The position numbers and the translations under genes are program-made. Below, piece after piece: positions 7,502 to 15,108 of a stretch of DNA of 64,000 nucleotides. The DNA is from an uncultured Lachnospiraceae bacterium (GTDB taxonomy: Bacteria > Bacillota > Clostridia > Lachnospirales > Lachnospiraceae). Every line of letters starts with the position of its first letter. Position 1 is the first letter of the stretch. The stretch lies in assembly GCA_910584585.1 (NCBI GenBank), contig CAJUBP010000003.1:1-64000 (forward strand), in the 5' to 3' direction. The notes beneath the pieces were generated by a model. The model saw only the letters and a program-made list of their open reading frames with translations. It searched no databases and was not told the DNA's origin.

Positions 7502-8017
7502 ATGAAGTTTATGGAACTGGCAAAGGAAAGGTATTCAGTACGCAAATATTCAGACCGTCCGTTGGAGAAGGAGAAACTGGATCAGGTTTTGGAGGCGGGA
7601 AGGATTGCACCGACAGCAAAGAACCAGCAGCCCCAAAAGGTATATGTCCTGCAAAGCGAAGAGGCTTTGGAAAAACTGGGGAAACTGACGCACTGTGCAT
7701 ACGGCGCAAAAACGGTGCTGTTATTTACTTACAGTACGGATGAGGACTGGAAAAACCCATTGGAGGAAGGCGTACATTCCGGTGTGGAGGATGTCAGTAT
7801 TGCGGCTACACATATGATACTGCAGGCAACGGAATTAGGGCTTTCCACAACATGGTGCAATTATTTTGCAAACAGTGAATTGGAGAAGGCATTCCATATT
7901 CCGCAGAATGAAAAGTCTGTACTGATTATGCCGATTGGATATAAGGCGGAAGACGCAGTGCCTGCGCCTGCCCATGAAAACTCCAAGAGCATGGACGAGA
8001 TTGTGAAATATCTGTAA
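7502..8017 (+). CDS. Nitroreductase family protein
   Basis: This 171-residue member of the FMN-dependent nitroreductase family has the characteristic start RYSVRKYSDRPLEKEKL and the AGRIAPTAKNQQPQ flavin-binding segment, and ends with the LIMPIGY strand. The internal GVEDVSIAATHMILQATELGLSTTWC helix is typical. It is shorter than classical NfsB types (about 217) but normal for the small clostridial group. Start ATG 7502 follows AAGGAG. It is the only intact enzyme in a redox operon whose downstream members are broken. Substrate unknown. Confidence 0.9.
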   Translation: MKFMELAKERYSVRKYSDRPLEKEKLDQVLEAGRIAPTAKNQQPQKVYVLQSEEALEKLGKLTHCAYGAKTVLLFTYSTDEDWKNPLEEGVHSGVEDVSIAATHMILQATELGLSTTWCNYFANSELEKAFHIPQNEKSVLIMPIGYKAEDAVPAPAHENSKSMDEIVKYL

Positions 8018-8160
8018 GCACAGGTAGGAGCAGATTTGAAGATTGTATTGTGGTATTAGAAAAAGGATATGGTTCTGTCCAGATGACGAAACAGACAAAG
8101 AATCCGGAAGAAGCGTATCAATTTGAAAAATCTTTGAAGTAAAAGGAAGGAGATGACTTT

Positions 8161-8735
8161 ATGGAGTACATTGTACTAAATGATGGGAATAAAATCCCGG
8201 CGGTCGGTTTTGGTGTGTTTATGATACCCAATGACGGGAGTACTTATCAGGCGGTAAAGGAGGCGCTTGCGGCAGGATACCGCCATATTGATACTGCGGC
8301 GGCATATTTTAATGAAGCAGAGGTTGGAACAGCAGTCAGGGACAGCGGTATTCCAAGGGAGAAAATTTTTATCACAAGCAAGCTCTGGCTTCAGGATTAT
8401 GGATACGAGGCGGCGAAAAAGGGAAGGCTTATTATCCGTTAGGGCATGGCAATTCTGACCTGCTGACACACAAGACGGTAACGCAGCTTGCAGAAAAATA
8501 TGGTAAAAATGCAGGGCAGGTTATTTTAAGATTTGAAGTGCAGGAAGGATTTATCATTCTTCCAAAATCCACAAATCAGAAAAGGATTAAAGGAAATATT
8601 GACATATTTGATTTTGAACTGACGGCAGATGAGATGGAGCAGATGCGGGCATTGGATACCGGGAAAGGTTTCCATGATCCGGAGGCGCCGGGTGTTGGTG
8701 AAATGCTGCTTGCAAACTATAAAGTGCATGATTAA
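8161..8735 (+). pseudogene. Aldo/keto reductase pseudogene (internal deletion plus frameshift)
   Basis: Residues 1-85 are a good aldo/keto reductase N-terminus: LNDGNKIPAVGFGVF, AAGYRHIDTAAAYFNEAEVG with the catalytic Asp/Tyr region, and IFITSKLW. Near 8415 the middle of the barrel (around 130 residues with the catalytic Lys/His part) is missing. The C-terminal third resumes in another frame as AYYPLGHGNSDLLTHKTV, QVILRFEVQEG, ILPKSTNQKRI and DIFDFELTADEM, ending at 8735. A good AGGAGA site precedes the ATG. It is clearly non-functional. Confidence 0.85.
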
Positions 8736-8750
8736 AGGAGTGTGGAGAAA

Positions 8751-8997
8751 ATGGGCAATAAATTAGTGGCGTATTTTTCGGCGAGCGGAGTGACTGCAAA
8801 AATGGCAAAAAACTGGCAGAGGCAATCGGAGCGGATTTATTTGAGATAGAACCGGAAATCCCATACACGGATGCGGATTTGGACTGGCAGAACAGCAAAA
8901 GCAGGAGTTCCGTTGAGATGAATGACCGTCTGTCAAGAGGTTTCCAATGGGGTGTCCGGCGGTGAACTGAAAAAATGGGCAGATGAGTGGCTGTAGG
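8751..8997 (+). pseudogene. Flavodoxin pseudogene
   Basis: ATG at 8751 after AAAGGAG starts MGNKLVAYFSASGVTAKMAK, the flavodoxin phosphate-binding loop form. A frameshift near 8808 then gives EAIGADLFEIEPEIPY and DADLDWQNSKSRSSVEMND. The middle is deleted at about 8938, and the C-terminal VSNGVSGGELKKWADEWL is followed by the stop at 8997. The same pattern of decay (frameshift plus loss of the middle) affects the aldo/keto reductase just upstream. Confidence 0.75.
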
Positions 8998-9003
8998 AGG
9001 CAT

Positions 9004-9312
9004 TGAAATGGCATTTAGGGTTCGGACTGATGCGTCTGCCGATAGAGAATGGCAGTGCGGACAGGATTGACCAGAAATAGTTCCATATATTTGAGCGTAT
9101 GCAGGGATGGAAAGCGGCGGGTAATGACCGATGAAAGCTGCGGATATGGAGGAACTTGGGAAAGTAACATTGCATTGGATTTCCACCTGGACCACATGGG
9201 AATTGCGCAGGAAATTGCCAATTGCGGCGTGAGAATCGTAATGGCTGACCTGCAGAAGACGCATATCTATGGTGGTGCAGACAGAGGTTTAACTGATTCT
9301 TTTTTAATTTGA
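9004..9312 (+). pseudogene. Degenerate fragment starting like a second aldo/keto reductase
   Basis: The frame from about 9004 reads LKWHLGFGLMRLPIENGSAD before a stop at 9081, matching the very N-terminus of the ferredoxin-like aldo/keto reductases (LGFGLMRLP). The following 230 bases have an open frame (9049-9312) in which I recognise nothing convincing. I treat the block as decayed sequence at the end of the redox operon. Confidence 0.4.
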
Positions 9313-9342
9313 TTGCAGCCAATGGCTGCGGTATGCTATAAT
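9313..9342 (+). promoter_or_regulatory. Promoter for cytidylate-kinase-like gene
   Basis: Extended -10 TGCTATAAT at 9334-9342 with a weak -35 TTGCAG at 9313-9318, spacer 18. About 120 bases of leader follow, with short GC-rich inverted repeats (CCGGCATTGCCGG near 9402). I know no named element that matches it. Confidence 0.5.
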
Positions 9343-9461
9343 ATAATTGAAAAAGGCTTTTTCGGGGAATGCCGAAAGAAATTGAAAAGGCTTTTATGTT
9401 CCGGCATTGCCGGGATAAGCCCCGGGGACAAGAGCATCGATGACAGAAAGGTGGAATTTAT

Positions 9462-10094
9462 ATGGGAAATTTTGTAATTACTATTGGCCGTGAATTTGGA
9501 AGCGGCGGTTTAGATGTGGGGCGGATGCTTTCAGATAAGCTGAACGTTAAATGCTATGACAAGGAATTGCTTTCCATGGCGGCAAAAGAAAGCGGGTTAT
9601 GCCAGGAGATTTTTGAGAATCATGATGAAAAGCCAACCAGCAGTTTTCTTTATTCTCTTGTGATGGATACCTATTCTGTCAGCGGCTACACATCAGCGCC
9701 GTTTCTGGATATGCCGTTAAATCACAAGGTTTTTCTGGCACAATTTGATGCAATTAAGAACCTTGCAGCGAAGGAATCCTGTATTATCGTGGGACGCTGC
9801 GCAGATTATGCGCTGGCAGAACATCCCAATTGTCTTAATGTGTTTATCCATGCAGATATGGAGTTTCGCATAGATCATATTATGAAAACATTTGACCTGT
9901 CAAGGGAAAAAGCGTCAGATATGATCCATAAAACTGACAAAAAGAGGGCGAGTTACTATAATTATTATTCCAGCAAAAAATGGGGAGATTCCAGAAGCTA
10001 TCATCTGACACTGGACAGCAGCAATTTGGGGCTTAGAGGCTGCAGTGAAATGATTCTGAATTATATGGATATCCGTAAGAATTCCCAAAAATAG
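9462..10094 (+). CDS. Cytidylate kinase-like family protein
   Basis: This 210-residue P-loop protein belongs to the cytidylate-kinase-like family (PF13189). The N-terminal ITIGREFGSGGLDVGRML replaces the Walker A of true Cmk. CYDKELLSMAAKESG and IIVGRCADYAL follow, and HKTDKKRASYYNYYSSKKWGD is the lid-like Arg/Lys stretch. True substrate is unproven for this family. A paralogue at 21954 in this window sits next to an ABC exporter. The gene stands alone behind its own promoter and ends at a strong bidirectional terminator. Start ATG 9462 follows AAAGGTGG. Confidence 0.85.
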   Translation: MGNFVITIGREFGSGGLDVGRMLSDKLNVKCYDKELLSMAAKESGLCQEIFENHDEKPTSSFLYSLVMDTYSVSGYTSAPFLDMPLNHKVFLAQFDAIKNLAAKESCIIVGRCADYALAEHPNCLNVFIHADMEFRIDHIMKTFDLSREKASDMIHKTDKKRASYYNYYSSKKWGDSRSYHLTLDSSNLGLRGCSEMILNYMDIRKNSQK

Positions 10095-10145
10095 TGTGAA
10101 AGCGAAAGAGTGTGCTATCCGTTCAAATCAGACAGAATATATGTT

Positions 10146-10183
10146 GCAAAAATTTCCGGAAAAATATCTCCGGAAATTTTTGC
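10146..10183. terminator. Bidirectional terminator between kinase-like gene and recombinase
   Basis: Perfect 15-base arms (10146-10160 and 10169-10183, GCAAAAATTTCCGGA and its complement) with an eight-base loop. A and T runs in both arms serve both converging transcripts. Confidence 0.85.
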
Positions 10184-10216
10184 AGGGCATGCTTTACAGC
10201 TTCAAAGAATTTCTGT

Positions 10217-11281
10217 TCAGCTGTCTTCCTGAAAAATGCTTCCGGAGAACTTGCCTGCAAGTTTGCGGCGATCGTCATCAATGGCAGCATAATGCTGACG
10301 TGTTGTCTCAACACTTTTGTGTCCAAGGGCATCGGCTACCAGATAAATATCACCTGTTTCTTTATAAAGATTTGTACCATAGGTGCTTCGCAGTTTGTGC
10401 GGAGTGATTTTTTTGTTGATATTTGCCGCGCCAGTGTACTTTTTCACTAACTTTTCCACGGCGCGGGTAGTAAGACGGCTGTATTTTAAGGAAAGAAACA
10501 GGGCGTTTTCGTGTTCCCGAGGCGCTTTTTCTGCTAACAGGGGACGTTCCATTTCCAAATAATCCAACAGGGCATTGCTGACTTCATCACCGAAATACAC
10601 CATAGACTCATTTCCGCCTTTTCGAACCACCCTCAAACCGCAATTCTTAAAATTTACATCCTTCAAATCCAACCCCACGCATTCTGATACACGGATACCG
10701 GTTCCCAGCAGCAGAGTCAGGATAGCGATATCACGGTACTTTGTCTTCTGATGGGCGGCTAACTGCCTGGCGGAGAGAGAACTGCCGTTTTCTACCGTGG
10801 AAATCAATTCCGCAACTTCATCCTTATCCAGGCGAATAATGTTTTCCTTGTGCTTTTTCGGCGTTTCTATCATAGAGGGGGCGTTTGTTTTAATAAATTC
10901 TTTCTTGAAGTAATAGTTGTACATGGTGCGTATGGCAGATAACTTTCGGGATTTGCCTTTTTCTCCGTTGGTGATGGCCTGTCCGTCTTTTTTTTCATAA
11001 TAAGATAAATATGCCAGATATTCTTCGATATCTACTGGAGTCAGTTCATCCAATACAGAAATCGGAATGTCATGCATGGGCATTCTGGCGTACACTGGAT
11101 TGTTTTCCTGAATAAATTCAAAAAAAATGCGGATATCATATCCATAGGACAGCCTGGTCCGGGACGCTGTATTTCTGATGTCCAGATAACGGAAAAAATC
11201 TCCGCAGAATTTAGGAAGTTCTCTTAATAATCCCTGTAATTTACGCTTGTTTTCCAAATTAATTCTTTCGACATAGTCCAT
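10217..11281 (-). CDS. Tyrosine recombinase (XerC/XerD type integrase)
   Basis: This 354-residue protein has the SAM-like N-terminal domain (about 20-150, with an unusually long insertion YEKKDGQAITNGEKGKSRK) and the catalytic domain from about 165. Catalytic residues are visible: Arg in LLGTGIRVSE, Lys in VVRKGGNE, HKLRSTYG (HxxR), GHKSVETTRQHY (His and nucleophile Tyr). It is longer than Xer proteins (about 300). No phage genes or attachment duplications flank it; the neighbours are dtd and lexA. It may be a chromosomal Xer-like resolvase rather than an element integrase. An inverted repeat upstream (11412-11451) might be its binding site or operator. Confidence 0.9.
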   Translation of the reverse strand: MDYVERINLENKRKLQGLLRELPKFCGDFFRYLDIRNTASRTRLSYGYDIRIFFEFIQENNPVYARMPMHDIPISVLDELTPVDIEEYLAYLSYYEKKDGQAITNGEKGKSRKLSAIRTMYNYYFKKEFIKTNAPSMIETPKKHKENIIRLDKDEVAELISTVENGSSLSARQLAAHQKTKYRDIAILTLLLGTGIRVSECVGLDLKDVNFKNCGLRVVRKGGNESMVYFGDEVSNALLDYLEMERPLLAEKAPREHENALFLSLKYSRLTTRAVEKLVKKYTGAANINKKITPHKLRSTYGTNLYKETGDIYLVADALGHKSVETTRQHYAAIDDDRRKLAGKFSGSIFQEDS

Positions 11282-11629
11282 AAAAGAAATTCCTTTCTGT
11301 ATCTAATCTAAATTTTAAATGGCATTGTGCATAGACAATCCGCAATCCGATAATAACGAAGTGAAAATTCAGTTATATTATATAATTGCAAAGAGTATCT
11401 GGAAATCTGGGTATATCAGTTCGTAAAATCAACATTTCGCGAACTGATATATTAGAACTGCACTGCTTTCCATTGAGCCAACCAGGCGGCAAGGTATTTC
11501 CGTGAATCTGCATATAGATGATATTCATTCAGCAGATTCTTCAGAATCCAGTAGGATCGTAAAGGGTCCGTCGTTCAACGATCATATTCATTCAGCAGAA
11601 AGGGTCCGTCGTTCAACGATCATATTCAT
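11282..11629. other. Repeat-containing intergenic region between recombinase and dtd
   Basis: About 350 bases without a gene. It holds the recombinase leader (binding site at about 11285-11293), a 12-base inverted repeat (11412-11451), and locally duplicated DNA derived from the 3' end of dtd (11526-11636). Confidence 0.8.
11412..11451. repeat. 12-base inverted repeat upstream of the tyrosine recombinase
   Basis: Perfect arms TATATCAGTTCG (11412-11423) and CGAACTGATATA (11440-11451) separated by 16 bases. No T run follows, so a terminator is unlikely. A protein-binding site (recombinase or regulator) is more plausible; the function is inference. Confidence 0.65.
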
Positions 11630-11636
11630 TCAGCAG
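11561..11636. repeat. Tandem 38-bp repeat derived from the 3' end of dtd
   Basis: Two exact 38-base units (11561-11598, 11599-11636). The preceding 11526-11575 is an imperfect copy of about 11627-11675, that is, of the last codons of dtd (DGPFTILLDSEEI). The dtd stop lies within the second unit. Confidence 0.9.
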
Positions 11637-12079
11637 ATTTCTTCAGAATCCAGCAGGATCGTAAAGGGTCCGTCGTTTAATAAAGAAATTTTCATATCAG
11701 CGCCAAAAGAACCTGTCTGAACAATGGGAATTTGTTTCCGGCATTCTGCAATGATATATTCGTATAAGAAATTTGCTAATTCAGGATCGCCGGCTCTGAT
11801 AAAGGAAGGCCGGTTTCCCTTTTTGCAGTCGGCATATAGAGTAAACTGGGAAACCAACAATAATTCTCCGGAAACATCCTGTAAGGATAAATTGGTTTTT
11901 CCATGTTCATCTTCAAAAATACGCAGATTGATCAATTTCCGTATCAGCTTATCTGCAATTTCCTGGTTATCTTCCTTGGTGACGCCAATGAACACCAGGA
12001 AGCCCTTTCCTATTTCACCGATGGTTTCCTGGTGAACACAAACCTCTGCGTGAGTGACTCTTTGAATGATAAATTTCAT
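11630..12079 (-). CDS. dtd: D-aminoacyl-tRNA deacylase
   Basis: This 149-residue Dtd hydrolyses D-aminoacyl-tRNAs (and Gly-tRNA(Ala)) in the cytoplasm. The start MKFIIQRVTHAEV is canonical; I choose ATG 12079 over an in-frame ATG at 12091 because GGAGA precedes it. The conserved LLVSQFTLYADCKKGNRPSF motif and the GADMKISLLNDGPFTI motif (family form NDGPVT) are present. The C-terminal coding sequence has been locally duplicated downstream. Confidence 0.95.
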   Translation of the reverse strand: MKFIIQRVTHAEVCVHQETIGEIGKGFLVFIGVTKEDNQEIADKLIRKLINLRIFEDEHGKTNLSLQDVSGELLLVSQFTLYADCKKGNRPSFIRAGDPELANFLYEYIIAECRKQIPIVQTGSFGADMKISLLNDGPFTILLDSEEIC

Positions 12080-12161
12080 AATTGTCTCCATTCTCTATAA
12101 GGGCGCGAATCCGCTCTTGCACTTTTCTTATTATAATCTAACTTTATGAAAAAAACAATAA

Positions 12162-12500
12162 TTACTGATGAAAATGATATGGTATGATCAGAAACCTGCC
12201 AGCATGAATCTCGTCTGTTTCCAGGCCGTTCCAGCTTTTAATTTCCTTTACATAATCCTGAACGCTGTCATAATCGTCTGTAATATACTCTGCCGCAATG
12301 CTCCAGAGACTGTCTCCCGGACGTATCTCGATACTGGTATAAGATTTACAGAGCTGCTTCTCTTCCTTGGCAGCGTTATCAGTGAAAAACAGGCGCTTTC
12401 CTGCCAAAAGAAAGCAGCCAAAAAGGATTAATAAAAATAATAAGCCCCTTGAAGTCTTTCCGGTTAACGTAAATCTGTTCTCATGGTTTTCATCCTTCAT
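12162..12500 (-). CDS. LysM-domain membrane protein, SOS-controlled (YneA-like)
   Basis: This 112-residue protein has an N-terminal transmembrane segment (GLLFLLILFGCFLLAG) and a C-terminal LysM domain (SIEIRPGDSLWSIAAEY to FLIIPY). The layout is that of YneA, the Bacillus SOS division inhibitor, which is likewise divergent from lexA. Start ATG 12500 follows GGGAGG. Its promoter (12556-12584) is overlapped at the expected start of transcription by a LexA-type operator at 12524-12549. Function as a damage-induced division inhibitor is inference from architecture, neighbour and operator. Confidence 0.85.
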   Translation of the reverse strand: MKDENHENRFTLTGKTSRGLLFLLILFGCFLLAGKRLFFTDNAAKEEKQLCKSYTSIEIRPGDSLWSIAAEYITDDYDSVQDYVKEIKSWNGLETDEIHAGRFLIIPYHFHQ

Positions 12501-12523
12501 CGTTCTCTGCCCTCCCATAAACG

Positions 12524-12549
12524 CAAACATATTTTCCGAACATTTGTTT
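12524..12549. promoter_or_regulatory. LexA-type operator 1
   Basis: Partly dyad element beginning CAAACATATTTTCCGAAC and ending ATTTGTTT. It contains CGAAC-N4-GTTT, close to the Gram-positive LexA consensus CGAAC-N4-GTTCG. It lies at the start point of the LysM gene promoter and is nearly repeated at 12594-12620. Confidence 0.7.
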
Positions 12550-12555
12550 ATATTG

Positions 12556-12584
12556 ATTATAAAATAAGAACATACATTTGTCAA
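12556..12584 (-). promoter_or_regulatory. Consensus promoter of the LysM gene
   Basis: On the minus strand TTGACA (12579-12584), spacer 17, TATAAT (12556-12561): a perfect sigma-A consensus, kept silent presumably by LexA at 12524-12549. Confidence 0.85.
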
Positions 12585-12593
12585 TAAAATTTA

Positions 12594-12620
12594 CAAACAT
12601 ATTTTCGGAATATGTGTTTG
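12594..12620. promoter_or_regulatory. LexA-type operator 2
   Basis: Direct near-copy of operator 1 (CAAACATATTTTCGGAA then ATGTGTTTG), overlapping the -35 of the lexA promoter. Confidence 0.65.
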
Positions 12621-12646
12621 AACTTTGGGAAAGTTTGTGTTATGAT
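12618..12646 (+). promoter_or_regulatory. lexA promoter
   Basis: TTGAAC (12618-12623), spacer 17, TATGAT (12641-12646), with the lexA start 39 bases downstream. Confidence 0.75.
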
Positions 12647-12684
12647 ATTTATTATAAAAGGACAGTATTCAGGAGGTTAAGTGT

Positions 12685-13302
12685 ATGGCATATGGAAAGA
12701 TCAGTGACAAGCAGAAAGAGATTTTAGAATACATTAAGAGTGAAATATTAAACCGGGGATATCCGCCGGCGGTGCGGGATATTTGTGAAGCAGTGCATTT
12801 GAAGTCGACTTCTTCCGTCCACTCCCATCTGGAGACTTTAGAGAAGAACGGCTACATCCGCAGAGATCCGACGAAACCGAGAGCCATTGAGATTATTGAC
12901 GATACCTTTAACCTGGTTCGGCGCGAGGTGGTGAATGTTCCTCTGATCGGGCGCGTTGCGGCGGGACAGCCGCTGCTGGCCGTGGAGAATATTGAAGCTT
13001 ATTTTCCGGTTCCCTCTGAATTTATGCCCAAGGAAGAGGCGTTTATGCTGCGGGTGAAGGGGGAAAGTATGGTGAATGCGGGAATTTTTGACGGAGATAA
13101 TATTTTAGTGCAGCGTCAGTCCACTGCTTCTAACGGAGATATGGTGGTTGCGCTGATTGACGACTCTGCTACCGTGAAGACATTTTATAAGGAAGAAGGA
13201 CATTACCGTCTGCAGCCGGAAAATGATTCTATGGAACCGATTATCGTAGAGGAATGCGCAATCCTTGGGAAAGTATTCGGCGTGTTCCGTTTTTTCCAAT
13301 AG
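12685..13302 (+). CDS. lexA: LexA repressor
   Basis: This 205-residue SOS repressor has an N-terminal winged helix (YGKISDKQKEILEYIKSEI, GYPPAVRDICEAVHLKSTSSVHSHLETLEKNGYI), the self-cleavage site at the Ala-Gly of RVAAGQPLLA (about residues 91-100), the catalytic Ser in VKGESMVNAGIFDGD and the catalytic Lys in DSATVKTFYKE. Start ATG 12685 follows AGGAGG. It should repress itself and the divergent LysM gene through the two operators between them. Confidence 0.97.
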   Translation: MAYGKISDKQKEILEYIKSEILNRGYPPAVRDICEAVHLKSTSSVHSHLETLEKNGYIRRDPTKPRAIEIIDDTFNLVRREVVNVPLIGRVAAGQPLLAVENIEAYFPVPSEFMPKEEAFMLRVKGESMVNAGIFDGDNILVQRQSTASNGDMVVALIDDSATVKTFYKEEGHYRLQPENDSMEPIIVEECAILGKVFGVFRFFQ

Positions 13303-13311
13303 GCAATGCAT

Positions 13312-13362
13312 CTGCGTAAGGGACTGTCCGAATAAGTTATTTCGGGACAATTCCTTACGCAG
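13312..13362 (+). terminator. Long hairpin after lexA
   Basis: Arms of about 20 bases (CTGCGTAAGG... and ...CCTTACGCAG) with a few mismatches, centred near 13336. No T run follows, so it may be a transcript-end stem or a repeat element. Either way it closes the lexA transcript. Confidence 0.55.
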
Positions 13363-13368
13363 CGCAGG

Positions 13369-13464
13369 AGTGACTGCCCATACGTGTAAAAGACAGCCAG
13401 GAACTCAATAAGAAATTAACGACGCGAAACCCAGAAGTGACTGCCCATATGTGTAAAAGACAGC
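13369..13464. repeat. 29-base direct repeat pair
   Basis: Two copies (13369-13397, 13436-13464) of a sequence beginning AGTGACTGCCCATA and ending GTGTAAAAGACAGC, one mismatch, period 67. They lie between the lexA hairpin and the end of rsfS. Role unknown. Confidence 0.85.
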
Positions 13465-13498
13465 GCTTCTGCATTGCTGCCCCTATCCAGAGATATCA

Positions 13499-13849
13499 TT
13501 ACAATTCTTCCACTTCAATTTTTTTGCCGTCTGTCCAGATACGTTCCAGATCATAGAAGAGCCGGTCCTCCTTGGAAAAGATATGGACAATAATGTCTCT
13601 GTAATCCATGAGAACCCAACTGGAATTCCGGGTTCCTTCAATTTGTTTGACAGTATGCCCTTGTTTATGCAGTTCTTCTTCTACAGCATCTACCATGGCC
13701 TGAATTTGGTTGGTATTTGTTCCTGTTGCGATTACAAAATAATCTGCAAGAGGTGAAATCTCACTGATGTCAATGACGCGGACCTCTTCTGCTTTTTTTG
13801 AGTTTAAGGCCTGGCAGGCAGTTTTTGCCATTTCTCGGGAAATATCCAT
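13499..13849 (-). CDS. rsfS: Ribosomal silencing factor RsfS
   Basis: This 116-residue RsfS/DUF143 protein binds L14 and blocks subunit joining under starvation. The motifs ADYFVIATGTNTNQIQAMVDAVEEELHKQG and SSWVLMDYRDIIVHIFSKEDRLFYDLE are diagnostic. It is the last gene of the obg-yhbY-nadD-yqeK-rsfS run, 21 bases after yqeK. Start ATG 13849 follows AAGGAGG. Confidence 0.96.
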   Translation of the reverse strand: MDISREMAKTACQALNSKKAEEVRVIDISEISPLADYFVIATGTNTNQIQAMVDAVEEELHKQGHTVKQIEGTRNSSWVLMDYRDIIVHIFSKEDRLFYDLERIWTDGKKIEVEEL

Positions 13850-13870
13850 GGTTTACCTCCTTGTATGAAA

Positions 13871-14443
13871 TCAGGTTGACAGTTTCTTTTGAAAATATTG
13901 ATAAGTTTCCAGGGTCAGAGGATCGATCTCGCCGCCCTTTTTTTCCAGATAGCGCAAAGTGTCGGATAAAATTTTAAGCATAGTCTGATCCAGATCTTCA
14001 AAGGCCAGTTTTCTTACGATTTCCAGATTCGGAGCCTTGTCCCGGTTGGGTTCAATATAATCTGCAATATAGATGATTTTATCCAATGTATTCATTTCAG
14101 GTTCTCCGGTCGTGTGAACCTGAATGGCGTGAAGGACCTCTCTATCCTCCACTTTGTACAATTTTCTGGCAAAATAAGCTCCCAGCTTTGCATGGAGAAG
14201 AAACGGGCTCTTCTCTTCCGAGAGGGAAACAGGAATTTTATGTTTTTTACACAGTTTTAATTTGTCATGGTTTGAAATGCATTTTGCGCAGTCGTGCAAA
14301 AGCCCTGCATAGATTGCCTGCTGCAGATTGCACTGATGAGCCATGGCCAGAGCTGCCGCCGTGTACATTACGCCCATGGTATGTGTGTACCGTTCCTTAT
14401 CTAATTCTTTTTTTAATTTTTTTTCGATTTCTGAACGTTTCAT
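13871..14443 (-). CDS. yqeK: HD-domain Ap4A hydrolase YqeK
   Basis: This 190-residue HD-superfamily protein is of the YqeK type (symmetrical diadenosine tetraphosphate hydrolase in characterised homologues). It shows RYTHTMGVMYTAAALA, the HD pair LLHDCAKC, and VHTTGEPEMNTLDKIIYIADYIEPNRD. It overlaps nadD by four bases (ATGA), giving translational coupling, as in most Firmicutes. Confidence 0.95.
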   Translation of the reverse strand: MKRSEIEKKLKKELDKERYTHTMGVMYTAAALAMAHQCNLQQAIYAGLLHDCAKCISNHDKLKLCKKHKIPVSLSEEKSPFLLHAKLGAYFARKLYKVEDREVLHAIQVHTTGEPEMNTLDKIIYIADYIEPNRDKAPNLEIVRKLAFEDLDQTMLKILSDTLRYLEKKGGEIDPLTLETYQYFQKKLST

Positions 14444-15096
14444 AATTCTGCTTGCTCCTTTCTGCAGAGGACAGATCTGTTTTCATACAGATGATAGATC
14501 CGGATATACTCTTCCACTTCTTTGGGAACAAGATAGCGTATCGTTCTACCATATTGCAGGCGGTGCCGGATATCCTGGGAGGATACTTCCAGACTCGGCG
14601 TATCCAGAGGGAAGAATTTTCCGGGATATTTCTGATTCAGCTCATCAATTTTCTGGAAAAATTCTTCCTGGTGCTTATGTTTGCGGTAGGCTGTCAGAAT
14701 ACTGCAGTTTTTTAAAATAGCCGCCGGTTCTTTCCATCGTTCAAAATCAAACAGGGAATCCGCGCCCAGGATAAAGAATAATTCCGCTGATGCATAGCGG
14801 TTCTTTAGTTTTTCCAGTGTAAGGTACGTGTAGCTGGTTACCGGACTGTCTACTTCTATCTGTTCCATGACAAATTTGGGATTGTCCGCAATCGCCAGAG
14901 CAACCATTCTGCAGCGGTGCACAGGCTCCGTTACATATTGTTTCTGTTTGTGGGGGGATTGTCCCGTGGGAATAAACAATACCTGATTTAGATCAAATTG
15001 TTCTCTGGCATTTTCCGCAATCATTAAATGCCCGTAGTGGATGGGATCGAAGGCCCCGCCCATAATGCCGATTTTTTGTATGGTTCCTCTGCTCAT
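14440..15096 (-). CDS. nadD: Nicotinate-nucleotide adenylyltransferase
   Basis: This 218-residue NadD catalyses NaMN + ATP to NaAD. It has the nucleotidyltransferase motif GIMGGAFDPIHYGHLMIAE (the GxFxPxHxGH signature), FIPTGQSPHK, FILGADSLFDFERW and the SSQDIRHRL (SxTxIR-type) motif. Length is normal. Confidence 0.96.
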   Translation of the reverse strand: MSRGTIQKIGIMGGAFDPIHYGHLMIAENAREQFDLNQVLFIPTGQSPHKQKQYVTEPVHRCRMVALAIADNPKFVMEQIEVDSPVTSYTYLTLEKLKNRYASAELFFILGADSLFDFERWKEPAAILKNCSILTAYRKHKHQEEFFQKIDELNQKYPGKFFPLDTPSLEVSSQDIRHRLQYGRTIRYLVPKEVEEYIRIYHLYENRSVLCRKEQAEL

Positions 15097-15108
15097 TTTC
15101 GGAATCCT

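Noticed and set aside
8018..8160. Short frame ending in TKNPEEAYQFEKSLK before the aldo/keto reductase
   Set aside because: No start, no ribosome site and no recognisable family; probably a remnant.
10217..11281. Recombinase as integrase of the CpG-free island or a prophage
   Set aside because: It has normal CpG content, is 4.5 kb from the island edge, and no att duplication or phage gene is visible.
11521..11640. Possible CRISPR-like array
   Set aside because: Only two exact 38-bp units with no spacers, clearly derived from the end of dtd.
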